Assembly: GCA_030180135.1 (NCBI GenBank)
Contig: CM058235.1
Span: forward strand, 13,625,145-13,689,144
DNA length: 64,000 bases
Direction of reading: 5' to 3'
Source of the DNA: Orychophragmus violaceus
Taxonomy: Eukaryota > Streptophyta > Magnoliopsida > Brassicales > Brassicaceae
Below, piece after piece: positions 11,774 through 21,136 of the stretch. A program made the position numbers and the translations under genes. How positions within the stretch are numbered: the first letter of the stretch is position 1; each line of letters starts with the position of its first letter. A model generated the notes under the pieces. The model did no database searches, was not told the origin of the DNA, and was given only the letters and a program-made list of their open reading frames with translations.

Positions 11774-12363
11774 ATGGAGAATTTCAGCCTTGATCCATAC
11801 GAGGATGAGAGGAGGCGCAGGAAGGAGATGAAGCGCATAATGGAGCATAACGACATGGTTATGTTCACATCAGATGCCCAATATGGGATTCCAACCAAAT
11901 GCCCACTCGGTGGAGAAATCAAGAATGATGTGTCTCCAAAGCCAAAGTTTAAGCATGATTTTGACACTTTACCGGACAATAGGTACTTCACTTGCAGCCA
12001 ATTTAAGGTAAAATTTCATTTCTTTGTTTTTGTGGGTAAAACTGGTAAAACTAGGTAACACGATATGTATGTTCCTCGTCTGTAGAACTAGGAAAACTAG
12101 GTAATACTATATGAATGTTCTTCGTCTGTAGAACTGATAAAACTAGGTAATATTATATGTATGTTCTTCGTCTGTAGAACTGGTAAAACTAGGTAATACT
12201 TAAAGAAGTGTCTGCTTTATTTTTTTTATAGGATGATGGACTCCACTTTTGTCAGCCGTGGGTTTTTGGTATCGAAGAAGAGATTAAGAATCTACTTCGG
12301 AAGGTTGAAGAGCAGGACAAGACGATTGAAGAATTGCGAAAGGAGATTGTGAAGCTCAAGTAG
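11774..12363 (+). CDS. GRF-zinc-finger-like small protein, two exons
   Basis: Exon 1 is 11774-12007 and exon 2 is 12232-12363, joined in phase across a GT-AG intron (donor AAG|GTAAAA, acceptor TTATAG|GATGAT). The predicted protein has 121 residues. The order of GIPTKCPLGGEI (residues ~36-47), RYFTC (~70-74) and DGLHFCQPWVF (~80-90) matches the GRF-type zinc finger layout of small plant proteins of the At4g04775 kind, which have C-C ... C ... H/C ligands. In the usual CxCG pair the second Cys is replaced by Leu (KCPLGG), so zinc binding may be lost. The last 30 residues form a charged coiled coil (EEEIKNLLRKVEEQDKTIEE). It lies between the transposase and the DUF1985 gene inside the MULE, so it is taken as an accessory gene of the element. 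The frame is open throughout, but its function is unknown. Confidence 0.7.
12008..12231 (+). repeat. Intron with tandem repeats of ~47 bp
   Basis: From 12047 to about 12200 a unit of 46-48 bp (AAAACTAGGTAATACTATAT ... GTTCTTCGTCTGTAGAACT) recurs about 3.3 times. One copy includes an exact YAGTATTAY match (12101-12109, minus strand) and the others near matches, so the motif is amplified by the tandem repeat. Confidence 0.85.
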
Positions 12364-12503
12364 TTGGTGGACATTATGATTTGGTTATGTTATGTTTTGC
12401 TAGAGAACCCTGTTATGCTCTTGTTTAAGTTTAAGTAAGACTTATTATCAACTTTCTTTCACTTCATTGTTGCTTATTTATTATCTATGTTTTTTTTAAG
12501 ACT

Positions 12504-13165
12504 TAGTATTACCTGTTTTACTTAGGTTTACCATGAATTTAAGTTCAATGCAAACCAACAACAAAATACTATTTGGAAATAGCAACATAAATTTGACCCA
12601 AAAAAGAAACAGTGGCAACATTGTTCTACCAGTTCTACGATCAAAATAATTGTAGCAAAAGAAGGAAATACCAAAATAAAATTCCAAAAAAAACAACATA
12701 AGAGGAGACTCATAGGTGTCTCTAAATACCATCACCACCTCCCCTCCGAGACTTCTAAGCCTTCACAAACTCTTCAAGAGGCTTGATCCTTTCGACCATC
12801 TCGCTGACCTTTACCACAAGAAAACTCATCTGCTCTCCCATGTTTGTAAATGCGGCAGACAACTCTTCACAGAAGCCTTGTGATTTCGGCGTTCTTTCTC
12901 TACTCTTCCTGTCTCCTTCTTAGGTTGTCGCCCTTTCAAATCTTCTTCCAACATATCTTCAAACCTAATAGTTAATCATTGGTCTAGACGCTTGCACCAG
13001 CTTTCCACAACAACATCGTGCTCATCGACATCGTCCTCTTTTTCCATGATCTCTTCCAACAACTCATTCTCATCAAACGTGGCTACCAACACACTTTCAA
13101 TGTCCTGTAAATTTTAACATATTTAAACAATCAAAATTTGATTATCCAATTGCTGCTAGTATTAC
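12504..13165 (+). promoter_or_regulatory. YAGTATTAY motifs at 12504-12512 and 13157-13165
   Basis: Both are exact TAGTATTAC matches on the plus strand, one between the GRF-like gene and the 3' end of the DUF1985 gene, the other inside a presumed intron or 3' part of the DUF1985 gene. Confidence 0.45.
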
Positions 13166-14752
13166 CAATTTCTGCTAGTAGTACTAACCTTAGTATCAAC
13201 GAGTTTCTCGTAGACTGTCTCAAGAGGCCACCCTCTCATGTCGCCTTTTTCTACTTGTACTTGCACATCCTCGGACAATTGTCGTAAGGAAATGGTACAA
13301 CTTCTCGGAAGCTGTCTCTCAGTTTCGGAATTGCCTCCACCGCCAAAAGCTACAAAAACCAAAAACAAATTAAAAAATTAGACATTACAAAAAAGATTAA
13401 TTAAAATGAAAAGTCCTAAGTTTATACCTCCAATGGAACACAAAAACTAGGAATCGTCCATGGACCCGACACCTTCCCTTTAAAATGATCCATCGTCTTG
13501 TAAATGGACTCCAACATGGACTCAAACAGCAATCTTCCCCAAGGAAATGTCTGACATAAATCCAGATCATTCACGTATCTTAGAAATACGTCCAACACGG
13601 GGTTGGCTTTATTTCCAGTTTTGTTGGGACAATAAACAATGCTGCTCAAGAAATACAGTATCACCATCTTCAGCCTGTCTCCAGTCTCATCCGGTCCCAT
13701 TTCGTCAAGCTTCTTTTTCACGTCTTCACGTAAAACCTTCCCGTCGAAATACTTCTTCTTGAAGTCCAAGGATCCTTGTCTCTTCCAGTTGATAGGATAG
13801 TTGCAGCAGTCAAGTCCTGAAACCAACGCGTGCTCTCGTAACCCGTATCGGATGGAAAAGCCGTTAACCACAAACCAAGCTTCCTTTTTCCTTTTTATTT
13901 CAGCGGTACGCAGAAGAAGCATCCAAATGGGTTGAACCTTGTGATTGCTCCTCGACATGTGATAAATGTGGGAGAACTGTAGATGGTTCTCAAACCATGA
14001 CGTCTCCGTCGGAGTGAGATTCAATTCATCAAAAGTCTTTAAAGTTTCCTCGATGTAGCACCGCGTTGGTAGCTTCACGCTCTCACTATACTGATCTAGC
14101 GGGAAGTACATTTTAAGAGGTCGCAGGGCTATCGTTTCCTCCGAGGCACCCTGCAACAAAAAATACAGTATCACAAACAACACACAGTATAACCAAGTTA
14201 TTCTATTATTACCTAGTTCAGCAAGTTTTACCAGGAAATCCTAGTTGGGCCTTGTTATCCTAGTATTTCTAGGTTATCTCCTAGTTTTATCTAAGATAAC
14301 CTAGTAATCCTTAGTTATCCTAGTAATACATTACCACAAATATTTAACTAGTTTTCCTAGTATTACTTATACAAGGTTTTGGGTTACTTACCGGATTCGG
14401 ACCGTCGGTCTCCTCATCGGATTCCTCCTCCTCCGATTCATCCGATGGGGTCTCTTCATCCGCCTCATTCTCTTCTCCTCCCTCTTCGTCTTCTACTTCT
14501 TCATCTGACTTTGTCACCTTGTCATCCACCGGAGCCGGAGTCAGAACCGACGGATCCGAAGCTTCTCCCGGCGCGTTTTTTCATTTCACGTCTCTGCCGC
14601 ATATCCTTCAACAATCGAAGATGCCGGATCCGTACCAGTAGCCAGAGCCGGAATCGGAACCGACGCTTCTCCGCACCGCCTTTTCTTCGACACCCTCTCC
14701 GTGCAGGACTACTCGGCTTTGTCTTCTTCGAAGCATTCCTCGTCTCCACCAT
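12780..14752 (-). pseudogene. DUF1985 protein (VANC-like), multi-exon, frameshifted
   Basis: Read on the minus strand. The start at 14752 gives MVETRNASKKTK and a basic N-terminus. An apparent one-base frameshift near 14585 (a run of A) shifts into an acidic region (KSDEEVEDEEGGEEN). The exon ends at 14392 with donor GTAAGT. Exon 2 (14150-13428, acceptor TTGCAG) holds the DUF1985 core: LKTFDELNLTPTETSWFENH, WFVVNGFSIRYGLREHALVSG, WGRLLFESMLESIYK and SFCVPLE. Exon 3 begins near 13349 (LLAVEAIPKLRDSFRE, then CPRMCKYK) and then meets a stop and a frame change before GWPLETVYEKLVD. A degraded acidic tail follows to about 12780. No Ulp1 protease domain is visible, unlike Kaonashi MULEs. DUF1985 occurs in VANDAL VANC proteins, which counteract DNA-methylation silencing of their own family. 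It is convergent with the transposase. Confidence 0.7.
14184..14391 (-). promoter_or_regulatory. Intron 1 of DUF1985 gene, rich in CTAGTATTAC-like words
   Basis: It holds an exact TAGTATTAC at 14358-14366 and at least six near matches (CCTAGTAATAC, CCTAGTATTTC, TTATTACCTAG, repeated TTATCCTAGT). The density of this word family is striking by eye. Confidence 0.5.
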
Positions 14753-15094
14753 CTTCGATTATGGAGATGTCGTATCCTGTATCCCGACCGTATTCCAATT
14801 GCAAAGTTGAGAGAGAGTCGGGATTGTAAAAATGGGGTCGAGTAAAATTGGGGAATTTGGGATTTGGGAGAGAGTAAAATTTTTTTATCTCGGGTATAAA
14901 AGATCCGGGTAGAATCCGGTGGGCATGGGTTGAATAGGGTTACGTCCAGGTACGACGCGTAATTTCATGCCCCTCACATGGTTTTCAGAAATTTCCCATT
15001 TTCTCTTATTTAATTTAAATCGAAATGAAATTCGTGTTATAAAAGGGGCATGAGAGATTTTATTTTGAGAGGGAGGGTCATACACAGGATTAAT

Positions 15095-15490
15095 GGCTCA
15101 AATGTCACTTTCTCAGAAATAAATGATATACATGCCACTGGATGATCTACATGCCACTCGTTTTTAATGAAATGACGAAACTATCCCTGAATTTTTTTAA
15201 ATGAAAATTTACCACCCATGTGGTACAACTGCCCCCAGATGTACCAGTGGTACAACTAGTACAACTGCCCCCAGAAGTACCAGTTGTACAACTGGTACAT
15301 CTGTACCCCAATTATACCAGTCAGGGACGCGCGCGACCACTGAGCTACCGAGTGTTTTACAAACCCATACCAATTCAATGCTATTTAATCCTGTCAAATC
15401 ATTATTAGAGATTCATTAAGAATAAAATTGTAATTTTACTAGAGAGTGGCATATCAGATTTTTTTTTTCTTATTTTATGGCATACCAGCC
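15095..15490. mobile_element. Small MULE-like MITE
   Basis: Divergent terminal inverted repeats: GGCTCAAATGTCACTTTCTC ... ACATGCCACT at the left, and GGCTGGTATGCCATAAAATA ... ATATGCCACT read from the right end. Inside, a ~33-bp unit (GTACAACTGCCCCCAGA-GTACCAGT) is repeated twice around 15222-15300. A tRNA-like A-box word (GTAGCTCAGTGG) is present on the minus strand at about 15338-15349. No ORF; target duplication not found. Confidence 0.4.
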
Positions 15491-15525
15491 TTGTACAGAC
15501 GATTTCTCCCAAATTACAAATACCT

Positions 15526-15591
15526 TTGATAGACCATAGATATATACACACACACACACACACCATCTTCTTCAGCTTCTTCTTCTCCGAT
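15526..15591. repeat. (AC)n microsatellite and 5' UTR-like sequence
   Basis: A short (AC)n run of about 22 bp (15544-15563) followed by a CT-rich tract. It lies upstream of the TORTIFOLIA1-like fragment and may be its former 5' UTR. Confidence 0.6.
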
Positions 15592-15717
15592 GGGCATCCC
15601 ACGTCGCTGCTCGTCTCCCATGCTCAGCACCGGCGAGTCCGCAGCTCAAGCTCCCACCGTCGTAGTCTCTCCATCTCTTACGCCCTTCTCATAGCGGTGG
15701 GGAATCCTTCACGGCGG

Positions 15718-15991
15718 TCACGGTCCTCAAAATTTGGTGGCGGCGATTTTGCATCTCCCTCCGCCGAGCGGAACCGTGATTGGTGCTGGTAGTGTGTCAG
15801 GAGCCACTTTTAGCTCTGGTGGATTGAAAGGGCTTGTGGATTGCTTAGTTAGCTTCTTGGGTTGTGAAGATTATGCGGAGAGGAAAGCAGCCACCGAAGC
15901 CTTAGGGAGGTTAGCGACGATGGAGAGAAATGACTTAGCCGAGTTCAAGGCTCAGTCCTTGAAGATCTTCGAAAGCAAGCAATACGACAAG
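15718..15991 (+). pseudogene. TORTIFOLIA1/SPIRAL2-like ARM-repeat gene fragment
   Basis: The frame through 15734 reads VAAILHLPPPSGTVIG, GLVDCLVSFLGCEDYAERKA, ATEALGRLATMERNDLAEFK and SLKIFESKQYDK. This matches one ARM-type helical repeat and the following segment of plant TORTIFOLIA1/SPIRAL2-family microtubule-associated proteins. The coding part stops at a splice-donor-like GACAAG|GTTTGG (15991/15992), and no further exon follows before the Rab fragment. Family members have several hundred residues; only about 90 are here and the frame upstream is broken. It is a captured or truncated fragment, not a working gene. Confidence 0.7.
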
Positions 15992-16318
15992 GTTTGGTTT
16001 TCATCTGCTCTCAAGTGTTACCGTTGCTATACGAAGAAACCCAGAGACAATTAAACCAGCTCCTCAGAATTTCCTCAATTGGTTGATTTTTTTTTATAAT
16101 CAGAGTGTGTTTCCTTCAAGAGAAATTTCAATCTTAAACAGATCTGAAGAGGGTTAAACTCGCTTTCACGACTAATCCGCCATTTTTTCAGGAATACAAA
16201 AGGGGTATGTTCATTTCGTTATTGATTTGCTCGGGCTCGGGTTAATTTCAATGGAGTCGTCGATGATGATGATATCGATTTGTTTTGATTCGGGGATGTT
16301 TATTTATGTATAGGAAAA

Positions 16319-16443
16319 ATTGCGCATAGAGTAGAACAGGATTACGATTATTTGTTCAATATCGTGTTGATCGGTGACTCTGGTGTCGGGAAATCAAACA
16401 TCTTATCTAGATTCACAAGGAATGAGTTTTGCTTGGAATCTAA
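16319..16443 (+). pseudogene. Rab11/RABA small GTPase pseudogene, 5' part
   Basis: The frame reads IAHRVEQDYDYLF, then NIVLIGDSGVGKSNILSRF (P-loop GDSGVGKS intact) and TRNEFCLESK. Plant RABA proteins begin MAHRVEQ-like and carry this sequence at the GTP-binding N-terminus. The expected start ATG is ATT at 16319-16321. An intron-like acceptor (TATGTATAG) lies just upstream, as in genes with a 5' UTR intron. The gene is split after codon TCT-AA by the Harbinger element; the reading continues at 21116. Rab11 proteins act in trans-Golgi and endosome traffic; this copy cannot. Confidence 0.85.
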
Positions 16444-16900
16444 GAGCATCCCCAATGGGGGACGTTAACAAAGTTTCTTAACAAAAAAAAATTATATAAT
16501 ATTGTGTGGGTCCCACGTGGACCCCACATAAAATTAACAACCCACCTCTTAGACCACGAACATCAGCGGTTCACCACGGTTTCATGGCGCGATTTCATAG
16601 GCGAATGTTTAAAAAAAAAAAAAATTGATTTACCGATTAGAACCGGCTCTTATTATAGAGCCTGTAAGAGGCGAGTTCTAAACAGGTGGCAGTCTCCTAT
16701 TCGCTAATTTTTTATACCTTTGTCGTCGAAACACTCTTCCTCACGAAGAAGGTTTCTCACACTTACTGTTTTTCGCTTGTTTCGTCATTTCGAACACGAG
16801 AGAAAGTCATTTGTTCTTGAGGTAGGCGATTTTCAGAGTGACAAATTAGCTTAGGTTAATCGATTAAGGGTTTCGATATAGGGTTCTTAATCGATTCGGG
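16444..16900 (+). promoter_or_regulatory. Harbinger 5' subterminal region
   Basis: Contains the TIR, GGGTCCCACGTGGACC palindromic blocks, an A-tract, and T-rich sequence before the presumed transcription start. No gene is seen. Confidence 0.5.
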
Positions 16901-16950
16901 AGCATGATTTAGTGTTTCGCTTTAGGGTTCGAAGCTGTTTTGTGGGTTCA

Positions 16951-17178
16951 CATGATTTAGGGTTTCGCTCACTAGTCCGAAATCGATTTGGGGGCTTCGT
17001 GTTTTGGTGTCGATTTAGGGTTTGTAATCGATTTGGGGCTTGTTTTTCGTTATTGATTTGCGATATACACTATGATCTAATTGTTTTCATACCTCTCGCA
17101 TGATTTAGGGTTTTACTCACTAGTCCGAAATCGATTTGGGGGCTTCGTGTTTTGGTGTCGATTTAGGGTTTGTAATCG
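16951..17178 (+). repeat. Direct repeat of ~80 bp in Harbinger leader
   Basis: The segment CATGATTTAGGGTTTCGCTC ... GTTTGTAATCG at 16951-17030 is repeated almost exactly at 17099-17178. Further related GATTTGGGGCTTC words follow to 17480. It is a local duplication in a long leader or intron. Confidence 0.9.
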
Positions 17179-17577
17179 TTTTGAGGCTTGTTGTTTGGGT
17201 ATCAGCTTAGTGTTTGAAAATCTGAGAGCATTGAGATGATGTCATGCACATAAGCTAGAGAATCATCCGCATATAATCGATTAGGGGCTTCTTGTTTGAT
17301 TAATGATATTCACTATATTACCTCTAGTAGTAAAAACTATTTGTTTCATATTCTTGACCTTATGATGTGTGTGTAATCAGTCCAAATGGTAGTGTTGGAG
17401 TTCAAGCATGTATAGGCTAGTACGATTGAGAAGTCTCTTATTCCAGTTCTTGATCTGTTGCTAGTTTGAAATTGATTTGGGGCTTCTTGTTTGATTATTG
17501 ATATGCGATATAGTATGTTCTATAATTTTTTTTCACATCTCTCGCAGAAGCTCAGTCAATACATTTGATCATGGGGG

Positions 17578-17759
17578 ATGTATGACATGAATGAAAGCCT
17601 TTGGAAAATGAAGGTAACATTCATTCTCCAATTAACCAAATAAGTCAATGAAACCTAACTAAATTCTGACCCATTGATTGTCTGTCTGTCCAGGAAGAGA
17701 TTAAGAAGCTAACTAGGCGAGTGGAAGAGCTTGAGAAGCTTCCTCCAAGAGATACATAA
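17578..17759 (+). CDS. Possible 33-residue two-exon peptide in Harbinger
   Basis: ATG at 17578, donor AAG|GTAACA at 17613/17614, acceptor GTCCAG|GAAGAG at 17693/17694, stop TAA at 17757-17759. The joined frame is MYDMNESLWKMK then EEIKKLTRRVEELEKL, a short coiled coil. It could equally be a leftover exon of a captured gene or a leader exon; no family recognised. Confidence 0.25.
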
Positions 17760-18126
17760 ACCTAAGGTCAGCCTTTTTCCTTTAGTATTAGTTAGCAATA
17801 AATCACACCATTTGATTGTTGTTTGTTGCAATTTATCAAAGCTCTTAATACGACTTGATGTGTTATAAATGCATGTTAAAGGATTTGTATTAGTAGTTGC
17901 CATGTTTTAAATGCTACTTAAAAGAATTGTACTAGTAGTTGAGGTGTTATCAATTTGTGATGGTTCGAGTAGGTTAAACAGTAATCGCCATTGATTGCAA
18001 AATTATATTATAAAATCCACAAACGTATCTGAAATTCTTATAAACTACAATAAGTCTGAATATCTTAAAAATCAGAAACATCATTGAAAATCTTTAAAAA
18101 TCTTTAAAACACAGCAACAAAGGAAT

Positions 18127-18918
18127 ATGGATTCATATTCCTTAGACTCTCCTGAGTTTCTAAGTCTCTTAGCTAGCCAGGGTAGTCAAACCATAGACCT
18201 TGAGTCTGCTGAAGTTCCTCGTTTTAGCAGCCAAGGTTCAGATGAACAAGGTGGTAAAGAAAGGAGGAAGTGGTCACCGAGAGATGATGTAGTCCTCATC
18301 AGTGCTTGGTTAAACACCAGCAAAGACCCAATAGTCGGGAATGAGCAAAAGGCGGGAGAATTTTGGAAGAGAATTCAGGAATACTTTAACTCAAGTCCTC
18401 AGCTGGCTGGGACTCCTCCTAGAGAGGCTAGTCAGTGCAAGCAACGGTGGGGAAGGCTAAATGACCAAGTATGCAAGTTTGTTGGGTGCTACGAGTCTGC
18501 TTTGAAGGCGCAATCAAGCGGCCAAAATGAGAACGACGTCATGAAAGCAGCCAATGACATCTTCTACAACGATTACAAGGTGAAGTTTACACTTGAACAT
18601 GCATGGCGGGAGCTCAGGCATGATCAGAAATGGAGCTCGACGTTTTTCTCTAAAGAAGATGACAAACGCAAGAACAGTGGTGAGGCTGATAGGCAAGAGG
18701 AAGTGAATGAAGGGAGACCTCCTGGTGTTAAGGCGTGTAAGGCCGCTAAACGTAAAAGAAATGGCAAAGAAGAGGCCATGGAACAGTTACATAAGATGCT
18801 AGAAATAAAAGAGAAGATCTCTAAGCAGAAATTGCTTGACCATCTCCTTACCAAAACAGAGCCATTATCTGAGATAGAAGTATCTCTTAAAAACAAGCTT
18901 ATTAGTGAGATGTTGTGA
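18127..18918 (+). CDS. Harbinger ORF1, Myb/SANT-like DNA-binding protein, 263 aa
   Basis: An intact single-exon ORF. Residues ~1-40 are Ser/Asp-rich. A trihelix/Myb-like domain follows at ~45-115, with the tryptophan pattern RRKWSPRDDVVLISAWLNTS, AGEFWKRIQEYF and QCKQRWGRLNDQVCKFVG. A second conserved block is at ~140-170 (FTLEHAWRELRHDQKWSSTF). The C-terminal ~80 residues are a Lys/Glu-rich coiled coil (AAKRKRNGKEEAMEQLHKML). This is the accessory Myb-like protein of PIF/Harbinger elements, which in studied members recruits the transposase to the TIRs and nucleus. It is on the same strand as the transposase, ~540 bp upstream. The start at 18127 is preceded by AAAGGAAT and is the first ATG of the frame. 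Unlike its transposase partner, it has no stop mutation. Confidence 0.9.
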   Translation: MDSYSLDSPEFLSLLASQGSQTIDLESAEVPRFSSQGSDEQGGKERRKWSPRDDVVLISAWLNTSKDPIVGNEQKAGEFWKRIQEYFNSSPQLAGTPPREASQCKQRWGRLNDQVCKFVGCYESALKAQSSGQNENDVMKAANDIFYNDYKVKFTLEHAWRELRHDQKWSSTFFSKEDDKRKNSGEADRQEEVNEGRPPGVKACKAAKRKRNGKEEAMEQLHKMLEIKEKISKQKLLDHLLTKTEPLSEIEVSLKNKLISEML

Positions 18919-19454
18919 AATGGTGAACTGTTCATTTCTTTTTGTATGTTGTTTGTTATCAATAGTTAACTTTCTCGTGCTATCGTGTGCTATTCTATAA
19001 CTTTCCTGTGTTCTATGTTTTGTTCGTTTGTGAGCTTTATGAGAAGTTACTAACTACGTTTACTTTTTTCTTTGTGTTTCAGGTTAAAGGCAATGCAAGG
19101 GTACTGTGGCAGTCACGGGTCTCTCACTCACGGGTTCTTGGGTTGTATTATCACGAGTTGTATTTTGTTATCTAGTTATCTATCAAGGGTTGTATTTTGT
19201 TTTGGTGGTAGTGTACAACTACTTATCAATCACGGGTTGTATGTTTTTGGATTTTATGAACCAACTTTCTTTATAAATGCTGCTACGGTCGTTGTGTAAT
19301 TGACATTGCATTTGTAAACTCTCAGACTTAAACTCTTGTCTTCAACAAAACCTTTTCCTCAACACCAAAAGCCTCAATACTCGAGCACTTCATCTCCTCT
19401 TTCACCTCAAACCTAGAGTTTGAAACCGTTTCTTGTTTAAAACAACATTTAAAC

Positions 19455-20747
19455 ATGTCTTCATCTTCATCCTATGAGCTTGATGAAATGTTAGATGAAA
19501 CTTTGGAAGATATGTTTGATCAACAATTCGAAGATATGTTCGACTCAACAACGGAGTGTCAAACTAATAAACCGAAGAAACGAGCATACATCGAAAGAGA
19601 ACGCGAACAAGGCCACAACCGTTTGTGGAACGACTATTTCAATGAAGATTCCACATACCCGCCTCAAATTTTTAGACGCCGTTTTCGAATGAACAAGCCC
19701 CTTTTTATGCTTATTGTTGATCGGCTCTCACAAGAAGTTCAATACTTTTGACAAAGAATAAATGCAGCGGGAAGGTTCGGACTATCTGCACTACAAAAGT
19801 GTACAGCTGCGGTTCGTATGCTGGCTTACGGTAATGCAGCTGATGCGGTTGATGAATATCTTCGTCTAGGTGCAACTACGACACTTTTATGTTTGGAAAA
19901 TTTCACTGAAGGAGTAATACAGCTGTTTGGAGATGAGTATCTAAGAAGACCCACACCGGAAGATCTTCAACGACTACTTGATATTGGAGAGGTACGCGGG
20001 TTTCCGGGGATGATAGGAAGCATCGACTGTATGCATTGTAAGTGGAAAAATTGTCCAACCGCTTGGAAAGGGCAGTATACACGTGGTTCAGGAAAGCCGA
20101 CAATCATCTTAGAGGCTGTTGCATCACACGATCTTTGGATATGGCACGCATTTTTTGGACCTCCAGGTACCTTAAACGATATTAATGTTCTTGATCGGTC
20201 TCCAGTTTTTGATGACATTTTATAAGGCCGAGCTCCAAAAGTGAATTATACGGTCAACGGACACAAGTATGACATGGCGTACTACCTCACAGACGGTATT
20301 TATCCAAAATGGGCAACGTTCATCCAGTCTATCCCAATTCCACAAGGTCTTAAAGCAGAGTTATTTGCTGAACGTCAAGAAGCCACCCGAAAAGATGTTG
20401 AGCGTGCGTTTGGAGTGTTGCAAGCTAGATTTGCAATTGTTAAAAGGCCGGCTCTTATTTGGGACAAGGAAAAAATAGGAAAGATTATGAGAACGTGTAT
20501 CATACTGCACAATATGATAGTAGAAGACGAACGAGATGAATACACTCAGTACGATATATCTGACTTTGTAGAAGGAGAATCAAGCAGAGGTTCACAGGTG
20601 GATTTCTCGTATTCTACAGACATGCCCTCAAATCTCGGTAACATGTTTGGCATTCGGAATCAACTTCGTGATCAACGGATACATCATCGGTTGAAAGCTG
20701 ATTTAATTAAGAATATTTGGCAAAAATTTGGAAATCATGATTTATAA
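19455..20747 (+). pseudogene. Harbinger DDE transposase, full length with two in-frame stops
   Basis: One frame runs from 19455 to 20747 (431 codons), interrupted only by TGA at 19749-19751 and TAA at 20223-20225. Domain order: an acidic N-terminus (SSSSYELDEMLDETLEDMF), then RRRFRMNKPLFMLIVDRLS with the HTH-like region, KCTAAVRMLAYGNAADAVDE, and the DDE core. GMIGSIDCMHCKWKNCP carries the first Asp, GPPGTLNDINVLDRSP the second, and ATRKDVERAFGVLQARFAI the catalytic Glu; CIILHNMIVEDE closes the domain. Both stops fit single C-to-T changes at codons normally Arg (CGA) and Gln (CAA). No frameshift is present, so the copy is young in terms of indels. It would cut at the 15-bp TIRs and TWA targets; the MITEs at 23091-23613 share these ends. 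Confidence 0.93.
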
Positions 20748-21115
20748 TTAATGTATGTTTGAAATTAAAATTAAAATAAATAAAACTTGAAATGAAATAT
20801 TTGAAAGAAAAAAATAATAATAAGAACCCCAACTAAAGGTTCACCAATGAATAGGTCAAACAACCAAAAGTTCTTAACTATTCAATATAAACCAAAAATT
20901 TATAAAAATAATCCTAAGAACCTCAAAGTGAGGTTCACTACTACACATGCTCTTAAAATTCTTATTTAAGAACCGACTCTACATTGTTCACGCCACATGT
21001 CGCCTTGTGATTGATCCGTTTTTTTTTTTTTTTTTTTTTAGGATCCGAAAAAAAAAAATTTATTAAAATATTTTTTTGTTAGAACCCCAATAGAGTATCA
21101 CCATTGGGGATGCTC

Positions 21116-21136
21116 TAAGTCCACTATCGGTGTTGA
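21116..21136 (+). pseudogene. Rab11/RABA pseudogene, continuation after Harbinger
   Basis: TAAGTCCACTATCGGTGTTG continues the Rab frame as K-S-T-I-G-V, the conserved switch I segment. After this point the similarity stops, so the fragment ended here before the transposon arrived. Confidence 0.75.

Larger units (their letters stand above)
7886..15088. mobile_element. VANDAL-like MULE (MuDR superfamily), three genes
   Basis: The ends are set by a divergent terminal inverted repeat: the left end at 7886 (GGGGTTTTGTGCCCT then CAAAATAAAATCT and CCCCT) pairs with the right end read backwards from 15088 (CCTGTGTATGACCCT then CAAAATAAAATCT and CCCCTTTT). I could not recognise a 9-bp target duplication, so the edges may be off by some bases. 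Between them lie a MuDR-type transposase (+), a GRF-zinc-finger-like gene (+) and a DUF1985 gene (-). The plan of a transposase plus two accessory genes, one with DUF1985, resembles Arabidopsis VANDAL elements (VANA, VANB, VANC). Exact YAGTATTAY motifs recur in the non-coding parts. The transposase and DUF1985 gene are broken, so the copy is probably immobile by itself. Confidence 0.7.
16444..21115 (+). mobile_element. PIF/Harbinger DNA transposon, complete, 4672 bp
   Basis: Perfect 15-bp terminal inverted repeats (GAGCATCCCCAATGG at 16444; CCATTGGGGATGCTC ending 21115) are flanked by the 3-bp target duplication TAA (16441-16443 and 21116-21118), typical of PIF/Harbinger. Subterminal GGTTCTTA/GGGTCCCACGTGG blocks occur on both sides. 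It encodes both proteins of the superfamily: a Myb/SANT-like ORF1 and a DDE transposase. It interrupts the Rab pseudogene; removing it with one TAA restores the frame ...ESK-STIGV. Confidence 0.95.

Noticed and set aside
11642..11848. Arg-Glu repeat protein on the minus strand
   Set aside because: Translation of the (CT)n tract opposite the 5' end of the GRF-like gene.
13547..13762. Plus-strand ORF within the DUF1985 region
   Set aside because: Shadow of the minus-strand DUF1985 exon, no domain of its own.
14379..14810. Plus-strand Pro/Leu-rich ORF
   Set aside because: Antisense of the acidic/basic N-terminus of the DUF1985 gene.
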